Notes: generated by a model from the sequence alone, not told the origin. DNA of 5,513 bases from Planctomycetaceae bacterium (GCA_007129635.1 SKVE01000721.1:1-5513), one strand, 5' to 3'. Counted from the stretch's first letter, positions 1 to 5,513 are shown. Made by a program: numbers and translations.

Positions 1-423
1 ACCCTGGAAGGCTGTAAGCAGACTCGCCGTAGCGATTTGGCCAGCTTGGGCTACGTGCTGGTCGAGCTTTTGGCGGGCCAACGCGTCTTTGCCGGGATCG
101 ACGATATCGAGGATCTAATCCAAGCGAAACGAGATTTGCCTCGCCGCCTGAAGGATCTCATCCCCTCGGGCGTCCGCGATTGCGAAATGCTGATGGATTT
201 TTGCCGGCGGCTCATCGCGCCAGAACCTGAGCAACGCTGGCCGACTGCCGAGCGAGCCGACATCGATCCGCAATGCGGCGCCGCCAAATTCCTGGATCAA
301 CTGGTGTTGGGCAATCTGGCAAGCATCTACGAGAGCGAGATTCGCACCTGGCTGCGCCCGCTGCCGTCCCGGAATGTAGAGGGGGTCAGAGTTTCCGATG
401 GAAAAGCCCATTTATCTGGATAA
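1..423 (+). CDS. Ser/Thr protein kinase (Hanks-type), C-terminal part; 5' end outside window
   Basis: The frame is open from base 1 (T-L-E-G-C-K...) to the TAA at 421-423, so about 140 C-terminal residues are present and the start is off the left edge. The segment 'SDLASLGYVLVELLAGQRVF' matches kinase subdomain IX (the Asp-x-x-x-Leu-Gly helix F region followed by E-L-L-x-G). 'PEPEQRWPTAE' matches subdomain XI with its conserved Arg near the end of the C-lobe. The tail 'FLDQLVLGNLASIYESEIRTWL' resembles the short helical extension that follows the kinase domain in many planctomycete kinases, so the C-terminus looks natural rather than truncated. The catalytic loop and N-lobe are not in view, so activity cannot be judged. 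It phosphorylates Ser/Thr by family knowledge; the substrate is unknown. Its last 26 bases overlap the start of the downstream cysteine desulfurase. No transmembrane segment is seen in the visible part. Confidence 0.85.
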   Translation, partial: TLEGCKQTRRSDLASLGYVLVELLAGQRVFAGIDDIEDLIQAKRDLPRRLKDLIPSGVRDCEMLMDFCRRLIAPEPEQRWPTAERADIDPQCGAAKFLDQLVLGNLASIYESEIRTWLRPLPSRNVEGVRVSDGKAHLSG

Positions 424-1594
424 CCATGCCACCACGCAGACCGATCCGCGTGTGCTGGATGCCATGTTGCCCTTCTTTTGTCGTCAATACGGCAACGCGG
501 GCAGCACCAGCCATGCCTTTGGCTGGGCTGCCCAAGCGGCTGTCGATCAGGCTCGTCAGTCGATCGGCCAGCAGATCGGCGCTCAGGCTCGCGAGATCAT
601 CTTCACCAGCGGTGCGACCGAGAGCAACAATCTGGCGATCCGCGGTGTCTGCGAACGAACTCGCCGTCGTGGAAACCACGCGATCAGCGTGGCCACCGAG
701 CACCGAGCGGTTCTGGACCCGCTGGCTCGATTGGAAAAGCATGGATTCGAGGTCACTCTGCTGCCCGTGCGCCCCCATGGCCACGAGGATGCAGGGACGA
801 TCGATGTGGAACAACTGGCCGCTGCCATCCGCGATGATACCGTCCTGGTCTCGGTGATGGCGGCCAACAACGAGATCGGTGTCTTGCAGCCGATGGAAGA
901 GATCGGCCGTTGCTGCAGGCAACGTGGCGTTGTGTTTCACACCGATGCGACACAAGCCGTCGGCAAGATCCCGGTGGACGTCGAGCGATGGCAAGTCGAT
1001 TTGATGAGCTTCTCGGGACACAAGATCTACGGTCCGAAAGGCATCGGCGCCTTGTTTGTCCGTCGACGAACGCCTCGAGTGCGTCTGGAGTCCCAAATCG
1101 ACGGTGGGCGGCAAGAATACGGATTTCGCAGCGGGACGGCCAACGTACCGGGAATCGTAGGATTGGCCAAAGCACTGGAATTATGCCGTGACGAAGGACT
1201 GGACGAAAGCTCTCGATTGGCCCATTTGCGAGATCATCTGTACGACGGGTTGCGGCAGCGGATTGCGGGCATCTCGTTGAATGGACCGACACTGCAGCTC
1301 ACGCACTTGCGATTGCCGGGAAACCTGAACTGCTGTTTCGGTGACGTCGATGGCGAAGCATTGATGATGAACATGCGGGATCTAGCGGTGTCCAGCGGCA
1401 GCGCTTGTTCCTCTGCCGACCCGACGCCCAGCCACGTGCTGCAAGCACTGGGATTGGATGCCGATCAGACGCGATCCAGTTTGCGTTTCGGGTTGGGACG
1501 ATTCAACACGCTGGAGCAAGTCGAATTCGCCATCCAATCCGTCGTTGCGGCAACACACCATCTGCGCCAATTGCACGGATCCGACCAGGCCTAA
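398..1594 (+). CDS. iscS: Cysteine desulfurase, IscS/NifS family (class V aminotransferase, PLP-dependent)
   Basis: This 398-residue protein is full length for the family (E. coli IscS is 404). It converts L-cysteine to L-alanine and holds the sulfur as an enzyme persulfide for Fe-S cluster assembly or tRNA/cofactor thiolation; it is cytoplasmic and dimeric by family knowledge. Visible landmarks: 'YLDNHATT' at 6-13; 'GATESNN' at 72-78 binding PLP phosphate; His102, which stacks on the PLP ring; 'ANNEIG' at 156-161; 'HTDATQ' at 181-186 with Asp183 and Gln186; 'SFSGHKIYGPKG' at 204-215 with Schiff-base Lys209; 'RSGT' at 244-247; and 'SSGSACSS' at 332-339 with catalytic Cys337. The short motif after the cysteine (DPTPSHVL) is of the group I (IscS/NifS) type, not SufS. 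The ATG at 398 aligns with the usual N-terminus. An AGAGGGGG stretch at 378-385 is a plausible but slightly distant ribosome site. No IscU, IscA or regulator lies beside it, so the sulfur acceptor is not shown. Confidence 0.95.
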   Translation: MEKPIYLDNHATTQTDPRVLDAMLPFFCRQYGNAGSTSHAFGWAAQAAVDQARQSIGQQIGAQAREIIFTSGATESNNLAIRGVCERTRRRGNHAISVATEHRAVLDPLARLEKHGFEVTLLPVRPHGHEDAGTIDVEQLAAAIRDDTVLVSVMAANNEIGVLQPMEEIGRCCRQRGVVFHTDATQAVGKIPVDVERWQVDLMSFSGHKIYGPKGIGALFVRRRTPRVRLESQIDGGRQEYGFRSGTANVPGIVGLAKALELCRDEGLDESSRLAHLRDHLYDGLRQRIAGISLNGPTLQLTHLRLPGNLNCCFGDVDGEALMMNMRDLAVSSGSACSSADPTPSHVLQALGLDADQTRSSLRFGLGRFNTLEQVEFAIQSVVAATHHLRQLHGSDQA

Positions 1595-1660
1595 TCAGAT
1601 CGAACGATTCAAAGGATCGATGGTTCCTTGTCTTCGGTCAGCGGTCGGCGGCATTAACAA
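1595..1660. other. Convergent intergenic gap, no clear terminator
   Basis: These 66 bases separate the 3' ends of the cysteine desulfurase (+) and the sulfatase (-). Only a weak 5-bp pairing is visible (ATCGA at about 1599-1603 with TCGAT further on, 13-base loop). There is no T-tract in either direction, so I cannot support an intrinsic terminator here. Confidence 0.6.
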
Positions 1661-3079
1661 TCACCCACCTGGTCTGCGAGAAGGGGCCTGGAGTTCGGTT
1701 TCGAGCCCGTCGTCGCCCTGCTGACGCATCCACGCATCGAGCTGGGTTTTGAGCCGTTGCTTGATCTGAGCGTGGTCGGAATGGTCGGCCAGATTGTTGG
1801 TCTCCAACGGATCGTGCTGGAGGTCGTACAACTCGAATTCCGGGCGGTGGGAGAGCCAACGAACGCGGGCAGCGATTTCCGCGTCGTCCTCCGCTGCCTG
1901 ACGCCAGGAATCGATCGGCGAGGCGACGTGGATGCCGCGGATCCAGAACGTGTTGTCGTGCGAGATATTGTGGATGAGCTTGTGGCGACTGTCGCGGACG
2001 GACCGGATCGGATACGGCTCGCGGAATCCGTGGACGACCACGGTGGTGTGCTGGGCAAAGACGTAGTCGCGATGATGATCGGTCTCGCCCAACAGGACAT
2101 CCAGGAAGCTGCTTCCGTCGAAACCGGTGTTGCCGTCCGCGTCGGGGCGACCGGTGTCGATCGTGGTCGGATCGACGCCAGCCGCATCGAGAAACGTGGG
2201 GGCCAGGTCGACATCCTGCAGCAGAGCATCGGCCGTTGAACCCTTGGGGATGCGTCCGGGCCAGCGAGCCAGGGCCGTGTTGCGGATGCCGTTGTCATAT
2301 AGCGACCATTTCCCGCCATACGGCAGCGAACAACCCTGCTCGGAGTGAAAAATCACCAGCGTATTGTCGACCTGCCGGGTCTCTTCGAGCATCTTCATCA
2401 ATTCGCCCACCTGGTTGTCCAACGCCAGCAGAGCGGCATAGTAGCTGACGAGCTTGTCGCGCGTCTCGGGCGTATCGACCAGGTATTCGGGCACCGTTAG
2501 TTGATCGGCGTCAAAGTGGGCACGCAACTGCTGGGGTACGACTCGGCCCCACGTATTGACATGCGGGAAGTTCGAGGCGAACACGAGCATCCACGGCTGC
2601 TGTGGATCGCGAGTGATGAACGCCCGGGTGACTTCGAAATCGAAGTGCCCGCCGCCGAGATATTCGTAGTCAAAGGTCTGGCGTGGGGCGACGTGTTGCT
2701 TGATCTGCAAGCCGGCGCGATAGCCGTGCGCTTTGAGGTGGGTGAAGATACTGCGTGTACCCGAGTGGGTGCGCGAGTGGTTTGGGTAAGCGCCGCTGCG
2801 GACGCCGTACAGTCCGGTGTACAGCGCGCTGCGGACGGGGGCACACATGGGGGCAGAGACGAACATGTGCCGCAGGTGCATGCTCTGACTGGCCAGTTGA
2901 TCGAGATGGGGAGTCTTGACTTCGGCGTTGCCCACAAACCCAACATCCCGCCACGTCAGATCGTCGGCGAGAATCAGCAGCAGATTCGGCCGGTCGGCCG
3001 CCTCCGAACTCCAGGCAAGGCCCATGTTGGTGACCATCAGCACAACCAATAACATGACGCCCAATCTTGAACTCGACAT
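1661..3079 (-). CDS. Secreted sulfatase (alkaline-phosphatase superfamily, sulfamidase/heparan N-sulfatase-like)
   Basis: This 472-residue protein hydrolyses sulfate esters or N-sulfates, probably on polysaccharide, outside the cytoplasm. Residues 1-27 form a signal peptide (Arg5, hydrophobic 7-22, likely cleavage after S-E-A27). The mature protein opens with 'RPNLLLILADDLTW' (30-43), whose Asp39 and Asp40 bind Ca2+. The active-site signature is 'MCAPVRSALYTG' (78-89): Cys79 would be oxidised to formylglycine, within the C-x-P-x-R core (Pro81, Arg83). 'IKQHV' (126-130) supplies the usual Lys and His. 'SNFPHVNTW' (169-177) contains a conserved His. 'SEQG' (246-249) stands where most sulfatases have D-N/H-G, followed by 'GGKW' with Lys257. 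The C-terminal subdomain has 'FELYDLQHDPLETNNLAD' (415-432), typical of the family. Length is normal. The ATG at 3077-3079 is supported by the signal peptide and by AAGGAG 7 bases upstream. The formylglycine-generating enzyme is not in this window. Substrate is unknown; the sulfamidase-like grouping rests on the E-Q-G variant and the 'GGKWSLYDNGIR' context. Confidence 0.93.
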   Translation of the reverse strand: MSSSRLGVMLLVVLMVTNMGLAWSSEAADRPNLLLILADDLTWRDVGFVGNAEVKTPHLDQLASQSMHLRHMFVSAPMCAPVRSALYTGLYGVRSGAYPNHSRTHSGTRSIFTHLKAHGYRAGLQIKQHVAPRQTFDYEYLGGGHFDFEVTRAFITRDPQQPWMLVFASNFPHVNTWGRVVPQQLRAHFDADQLTVPEYLVDTPETRDKLVSYYAALLALDNQVGELMKMLEETRQVDNTLVIFHSEQGCSLPYGGKWSLYDNGIRNTALARWPGRIPKGSTADALLQDVDLAPTFLDAAGVDPTTIDTGRPDADGNTGFDGSSFLDVLLGETDHHRDYVFAQHTTVVVHGFREPYPIRSVRDSRHKLIHNISHDNTFWIRGIHVASPIDSWRQAAEDDAEIAARVRWLSHRPEFELYDLQHDPLETNNLADHSDHAQIKQRLKTQLDAWMRQQGDDGLETELQAPSRRPGG

Positions 3080-3086
3080 TCAATAT

Positions 3087-3092
3087 CTCCTT
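3087..3092 (-). promoter_or_regulatory. Shine-Dalgarno site of the sulfatase gene
   Basis: Read on the minus strand, AAGGAG sits 7 bases before the ATG at 3079. This is a near-perfect anti-16S match with ideal spacing and fixes the sulfatase start. The other gene starts in the window have weaker or ambiguous sites. Confidence 0.8.
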
Positions 3093-3359
3093 TATCCATT
3101 CGGGTCGCGTCTTGACTTCAAACTTATGGCCAGGCGTTCGGCTCGAAGGTGATTTCGGCATGCTCCCACGACACGGTTTTGCCTTCCTCGCCCGCACAAT
3201 TCCAGCCGCAGTGGGGAGAACGGCCGAGCCGCAGGGCACTACTCTGGCGGGAAAACCGCTGGGGAAGCGAAAAGTCGCCGCAATGGTGCCCACTATGGCC
3301 GGGCAAAGTTGTTGCGCCAACCCGAGACAGAGAAATTCCTGTTGGTTTCTTCGAGCGCT

Positions 3360-3375
3360 GCCCGGACAACCGGGC
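3360..3375. repeat. Perfect inverted repeat (6-bp stem, 4-base loop)
   Basis: GCCCGG (3360-3365), loop ACAA (3366-3369), CCGGGC (3370-3375) form an uninterrupted all-G/C stem with a tetraloop. No T-run follows on either strand (CTTTGGG on the plus side), so it does not look like a standard intrinsic terminator. Its position 11 bases before a heptamer tandem suggests that the two may belong to one REP-like intergenic element. Confidence 0.55.
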
Positions 3376-3386
3376 CTTTGGGACAG

Positions 3387-3404
3387 GGGGCATGGGGCAT
3401 GGGG
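3387..3404. repeat. Tandem GGGGCAT heptamer (about 2.6 copies)
   Basis: Two full units, GGGGCAT at 3387-3393 and 3394-3400, are followed by a partial GGGG at 3401-3404. This is a short heptanucleotide tandem repeat in non-coding DNA, of the kind that can expand or contract by replication slippage. It lies about 30 bases before the first recognisable residue of the kinase pseudogene. Confidence 0.7.
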
Positions 3405-3436
3405 ACGGCGCGGCGCAACCGAGAACGTAACAATCC

Positions 3437-3739
3437 GCCTGGCAGGCCGGCGGCAGTCTCGAGGAACAGCGTCCACTCGACAGCACGGGGCACCCGTAGC
3501 GGATGCCGCCGGAACAGTTGAGCGGCTGGCTGATGGAAATCGCCGAGACGCTGGACTGCGTTCACTCGCAGGGCTACGTTCATCGCGACGTGAAACCCGG
3601 CAACATCCTGTTCGACCGGCACGGGACGGTGTACTTGAGCGACTTTGGGATCGTCAAGGCATTCCAACCAACGGGCGGTGCTCAAACCACGCGGGCGCTG
3701 ACCGGGACGAGGCTGATGTTGGGCACGGCGGACTACATG
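3437..3739 (+). pseudogene. Broken Ser/Thr protein kinase fragment (C-lobe core only, internal TAG)
   Basis: One frame reads kinase-like from the hinge to the activation segment. 'AWQAGGSLEEQRPLD' (3437-3481) resembles the hinge and subdomain V. TAG at 3497-3499 interrupts it. From the ATG at 3503 the residues, numbered from that Met, are 'MPPEQLSGWL' (1-10), helix E ending in 'HSQGYV' (21-26), catalytic loop 'HRDVKPGN' (27-34, Asp29, Lys31, Asn34), 'DFG' (47-49) and 'GTADYM' (74-79). The next residues should be A-P-E, but the sequence becomes unrelated (DHSSRR...); the frame itself stays open to a TAG at 3917-3919. The Gly-rich loop, the N-lobe Lys, the APE motif and all later subdomains are missing, so it cannot fold as a working kinase. 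The neighbouring codons G-H-P-(stop)-R-M-P-P would read normally if the TAG had been CAG, one C-to-T change away. An alternative is a short expressed peptide starting at 3503; I think that is unlikely. Confidence 0.8.
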
Positions 3740-4021
3740 GATCATTCTTCTCGCCGAACGTTGGCGATCAGTGGGCGGCGGGAGTTGACGACCCATCTGA
3801 AATCGACTTGCTCCGCCGCGCCCATCCGCAACGGCCAAAATCGACAAAATCCATGCAGAAGCAGGTCAACACGCCCCGCCAAAAAGACGAGAAACCACCT
3901 CCCGATGATAAAAAAGTAGATGGTATTGGGCGCCCGCCCGCTGGCAAACCGGCCCCGCCATCGCACGAAGTGGCCGTGACAAACCAGATCAGCGTAGAAC
4001 GCCAACCAGGGCGGCGTCTTA
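3740..4021. other. Gap between kinase pseudogene and ABC operon, no recognised gene
   Basis: These 282 bases are open in several frames because of the GC bias, but none gives a family I recognise. The plus frame beginning 'SPNVGDQWAAGVDD' runs into a charged, Lys/Pro-rich stretch ('KDEKPPPDDKKVDG') that could be a degenerate gene tail. 'GDQWAAG' faintly recalls the D-x-W-x-x-G of kinase subdomain IX, but nothing around it supports that. The other two plus frames and the minus frames give no motif. Confidence 0.5.
3996..4019 (-). terminator. Possible hairpin terminator after the ABC transporter ATPase gene
   Basis: Two bases beyond the ATPase stop codon on the minus strand, an inverted repeat pairs 3999-4003 with 4013-4017 (5 bp, mostly G/C, 9-base loop). 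It extends by two more pairs (3996-3997 with 4018-4019) past one bulged base. No U-tract follows, so termination would be inefficient or would need a factor. It is listed only because of its position directly after the operon end. Confidence 0.25.
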
Positions 4022-5065
4022 TCACTCGTGCAACAAATGAAGCTTGGCACACGGGAAGCGAAGGAATACCTCTTGCCCCGCAGGCCATGCATCCGCGGGA
4101 AACAACCCAGCGATGAACAGGCGGACATTCTCTTTGAGCCGCAGACCCGGTTGTTGAGGTCCCCTCAGATTCGCTGCGATCCGGTCCCTCAATACCACGT
4201 AGCCTTTTTCGGCGGCCGGTGGGCGAGTTGACAGGGTCAGCTCGTGCATGGGGACGACGCCACAGGCCGAGCCTGCGGGCAGATCGGTTGGCTTCACGGC
4301 AGTGTCGCGGATCTGAAACAGATTCCCAGCAGGCGTCTTCCTGATCTCGCCCTCCAGCAGGTTCGGTAGCTGTAAAAAATTGGCGATAAACAGGTTCTTC
4401 GGGCGAGCGAACAGTTCGCGAGACGGTCCCTTCTGTTCGATCCATCCATCCCGCATCACGGCCAGGGTGTCGCCCAGCGTCAAGGCCTCCTCCACGCGAT
4501 GGCAAATGTGGAGGAAGGTCGTCTTCAGCCGCGAATGAATCTCTTTCAACCGCCCCATCAAATCACGGCACGTCCCTTCGTCCAGCGCGCTGAGCGGTTC
4601 ATCCAAAACCAAAAGATCCGGTTTGATCGCCAGGGCACGGCCGAGTGCCACCCGTTGGCGTTCCCCGCCCGAGAGTCGTGCGGGATAGCGGTCGCGAAGA
4701 TGACCGATGTCCAACGTCTCGAAGATGGGACTCAGACGCCTCCGAATCTCTGCCTTGGGCAGACCGCGAGCCTCCAAGCCGAACGCGACGTTTTGCTCGA
4801 CGGTCTTAAACGGAAGCAACGCGTAGTCCTGGGGAACATAACCGATGCCACGCCGAGCCGGATCGGCTGTGGTCACGTCGCGCCCGTCCAGATGGATCGT
4901 CCCACTATCGGGCACGTTCAAGCCGCAGATCGTTTCCACCAACAAGGTCTTACCACACCCCGTAGGGCCCAGCAGGATGCAGTATTCGCCCCGCTGTACT
5001 TGCAAGCCGACCTGTTGCAGCGTGAACTCTCCGACGCGTAAACTCAAATCTCGGATGGCAATCAT
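4022..5065 (-). CDS. ABC importer ATP-binding protein, molybdate/tungstate (ModC/WtpC)-like
   Basis: This 347-residue cytoplasmic ATPase powers the permease encoded just upstream. From the ATG at 5065: Walker A 'GPTGCGKT' (33-40, Lys39), Q-loop Gln79 in 'VPQDYALLP', signature 'LSGGERQRVALGRAL' (131-145), Walker B 'LLVLDEP' (151-157, Asp155, Glu156), D-loop 'SALD' (159-162) and H-loop His189 in 'ICHRVEEA'. All core nucleotide-handling residues are present. Residues about 233-347 ('NLLEGEI' to 'KLHLLHE') form a TOBE-like regulatory region, as in oxyanion importers. The opening 'IRDLSLRVGEFTL' and 'GPTGCGKTLLVETICGL' resemble ModC/WtpC, but sulfate or iron importers of the same superfamily cannot be excluded. 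Start choice: ATG 5065 has no clear Shine-Dalgarno. GTG at 5083 has GGGAGG (5098-5093) 9 bases upstream and would add six residues and overlap the permease stop. The frame is open further upstream, but that part is antisense-like and overlaps the permease. Confidence 0.92.
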   Translation of the reverse strand: MIAIRDLSLRVGEFTLQQVGLQVQRGEYCILLGPTGCGKTLLVETICGLNVPDSGTIHLDGRDVTTADPARRGIGYVPQDYALLPFKTVEQNVAFGLEARGLPKAEIRRRLSPIFETLDIGHLRDRYPARLSGGERQRVALGRALAIKPDLLVLDEPLSALDEGTCRDLMGRLKEIHSRLKTTFLHICHRVEEALTLGDTLAVMRDGWIEQKGPSRELFARPKNLFIANFLQLPNLLEGEIRKTPAGNLFQIRDTAVKPTDLPAGSACGVVPMHELTLSTRPPAAEKGYVVLRDRIAANLRGPQQPGLRLKENVRLFIAGLFPADAWPAGQEVFLRFPCAKLHLLHE

Positions 5066-5076
5066 CGGATGCTGCG

Positions 5077-5513
5077 TTACCACACGGACTGCCCTCCCGC
5101 CAGCTTCTTGAACAACCCCAGCGCCAGCATGGCAAAGCACACCATGATCATCGAGATGGCCAGCGCCGTCCCGATCTGGCCTACTGACAATTCCAAATAG
5201 ATCGTCGTGGGCAAGACCTCTGTCTTCTGCCGAGTCGTCCCGGCGAATACCATCAAAGGACCGTATAATCCCATGGCCAGCGCCCAGGCGATCACCGCGC
5301 CGGCCACGATGCCGTTTTTGATCATCGGCAGGGTGACCCGCAAGAACACCTGGCCGGAAGACCATCCCAGAGTGCGTGCGACATCTTCCAGTCGCGTGTC
5401 CACCGCGTCCAGCGCCGATTTGACCGTGCGGATCGCATACGGTGATACACAGAGGAACTGAGCGAGGATGATGCCTGCTGGGGCAAACACGAATTGCATG
5501 CCCCAGCCCTGGA
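5077..5513 (-). CDS. ABC importer inner-membrane permease (ModB/CysT/WtpB-like), C-terminal part
   Basis: The frame runs from the right edge of the window (reading Q-G-W-G-M-Q-F...) to the TAA at 5079-5077. About 145 C-terminal residues are present and the start is outside. Counted from the Met at 5499, hydrophobic segments lie at about 4-16, 62-84 and 108-131. The cytoplasmic EAA coupling loop is 'VDTRLEDVARTLGWSSGQVF' (33-52) followed by 'LRVTLP', with the conserved Gly45; it docks onto the ATPase. 'AWALAMGLYGPLMVFAG' and 'LPTTIYLELSVG' match the region after the EAA loop in molybdate, tungstate and sulfate permeases. The stop lies 11 bases before the ATPase ATG, or overlaps its alternative GTG start, so the two genes form one operon. 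The periplasmic binding protein, normally first in such operons, would lie beyond the window. The exact substrate is inferred, not shown. Confidence 0.9.
   Translation of the reverse strand, partial: QGWGMQFVFAPAGIILAQFLCVSPYAIRTVKSALDAVDTRLEDVARTLGWSSGQVFLRVTLPMIKNGIVAGAVIAWALAMGLYGPLMVFAGTTRQKTEVLPTTIYLELSVGQIGTALAISMIMVCFAMLALGLFKKLAGGQSVW
5093..5098 (-). promoter_or_regulatory. Candidate Shine-Dalgarno for the ATPase gene, favouring a GTG start at 5083
   Basis: On the minus strand GGGAGG lies inside the last permease codons, 9 bases before an in-frame GTG (5083-5081) and 27 bases before the ATG at 5065. The spacing fits the GTG and not the ATG. If used, the ATPase start would overlap the permease stop by 7 bases, an arrangement typical of translational coupling. 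Confidence 0.45.

Larger units (their letters stand above)
3093..3436. other. Gene-poor stretch upstream of the sulfatase
   Basis: About 340 bases contain no gene I can support. On the minus strand the last 31 codons of an open frame (3124-3219, TAA at 3124-3126) end with 'GKTVSWEHAEITFEPNAWP'. This looks more protein-like than the rest of that frame and may be the tail of a decayed gene. Further right are a perfect hairpin (3360-3375) and a GGGGCAT tandem (3387-3404). I see no convincing sigma-70 promoter for the sulfatase. Any leader would have to start in this region, because the neighbour on the right is a plus-strand pseudogene. Confidence 0.5.

Noticed and set aside
386..1114. A 242-codon antisense frame within the cysteine desulfurase gene
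   Set aside because: It lies opposite a gene with every catalytic motif intact and has no recognisable domain. It is explained by codon bias of the real gene.
1595..1660. Possible bidirectional terminator between the convergent genes
   Set aside because: Only a 5-bp stem with a 13-base loop and no T-tracts.
1654..2319. Second minus-strand frame inside the sulfatase gene
   Set aside because: A Ser/Thr/Arg-rich shadow of the sulfatase frame; the true frame carries the family motifs throughout this part.
3090..3122. A TTGAAG / TGGATA pair 17 bases apart upstream of the sulfatase on the minus strand
   Set aside because: The would-be -10 box nearly touches the Shine-Dalgarno, so transcription would start within or after the ribosome site. 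Chance match.
3740..3800. Kinase subdomain IX remnant suggested by 'GDQWAAG'
   Set aside because: The following residues (DDPSEIDLLRR) do not match the kinase helix F context, and the APE region before it is absent. The resemblance is too short.
3067..4116. A 349-codon open frame on the plus strand spanning the sulfatase upstream region, the kinase fragment and the ABC gene end
   Set aside because: It crosses the kinase fragment in the wrong frame, starts inside the sulfatase antisense and ends inside the ATPase antisense. The product is Arg/Gly-rich with no motif: a GC-rich shadow frame.
5066..5365. Extension of the ATPase frame 100 codons upstream of ATG 5065
   Set aside because: The added sequence has no ABC features and fully overlaps the permease coding sequence. 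The nucleotide-binding domain starts at the residues encoded from 5065.
1..5513. CRISPR array, tRNA/rRNA genes, transposase or phage genes
   Set aside because: No regularly spaced repeats, cloverleaf-like or rRNA-like sequence, DDE or recombinase motifs were seen on either strand.

Overview
This 5.5 kb window reads as planctomycete chromosome, most like the Pirellulales (inference). The signs are a secreted formylglycine-type sulfatase, two separate Hanks-type Ser/Thr kinase sequences, moderately high GC and loosely packed genes on alternating strands. No tRNA, rRNA, CRISPR array, complete insertion sequence or phage gene is visible, and I found no convincing undescribed multi-gene system.

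Layout from left to right. Bases 1-423 (+) hold the C-terminal part of a Ser/Thr protein kinase whose start lies outside the window. It overlaps by 26 bases a complete IscS/NifS-type cysteine desulfurase (398-1594, +), so the two may be translationally coupled. A 66-base convergent gap leads to a complete secreted sulfatase on the minus strand (1661-3079), related to the sulfamidase/heparan N-sulfatase-like group, with a signal peptide and a strong Shine-Dalgarno.

Bases 3080-4021 are an accessory, decaying stretch. They contain a 31-codon minus-strand tail that may be a gene remnant, a perfect hairpin beside a tandem GGGGCAT heptamer, a broken kinase fragment (about 3437-3739, +) and about 280 bases with no recognisable gene. 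The kinase fragment keeps the hinge, the HRD catalytic loop and DFG. It lacks the N-lobe and everything after 'GTADYM', and its frame carries a TAG at 3497-3499.

Bases 4022-5513 (-) are the distal part of an ABC importer operon: the end of an inner-membrane permease followed by its ATPase, which has a TOBE-like C-terminal region. Sequence character points to the molybdate/tungstate (ModBC/WtpBC-like) oxyanion family. The binding protein and the start of the permease would lie beyond the right edge.

Functionally, the cysteine desulfurase supplies sulfur for Fe-S clusters or thio-modification, the sulfatase probably releases sulfate from sulfated glycans outside the cytoplasm, and the ABC system probably imports an oxyanion. 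The sequence gives no evidence that these three units act together. They look like independent neighbours.
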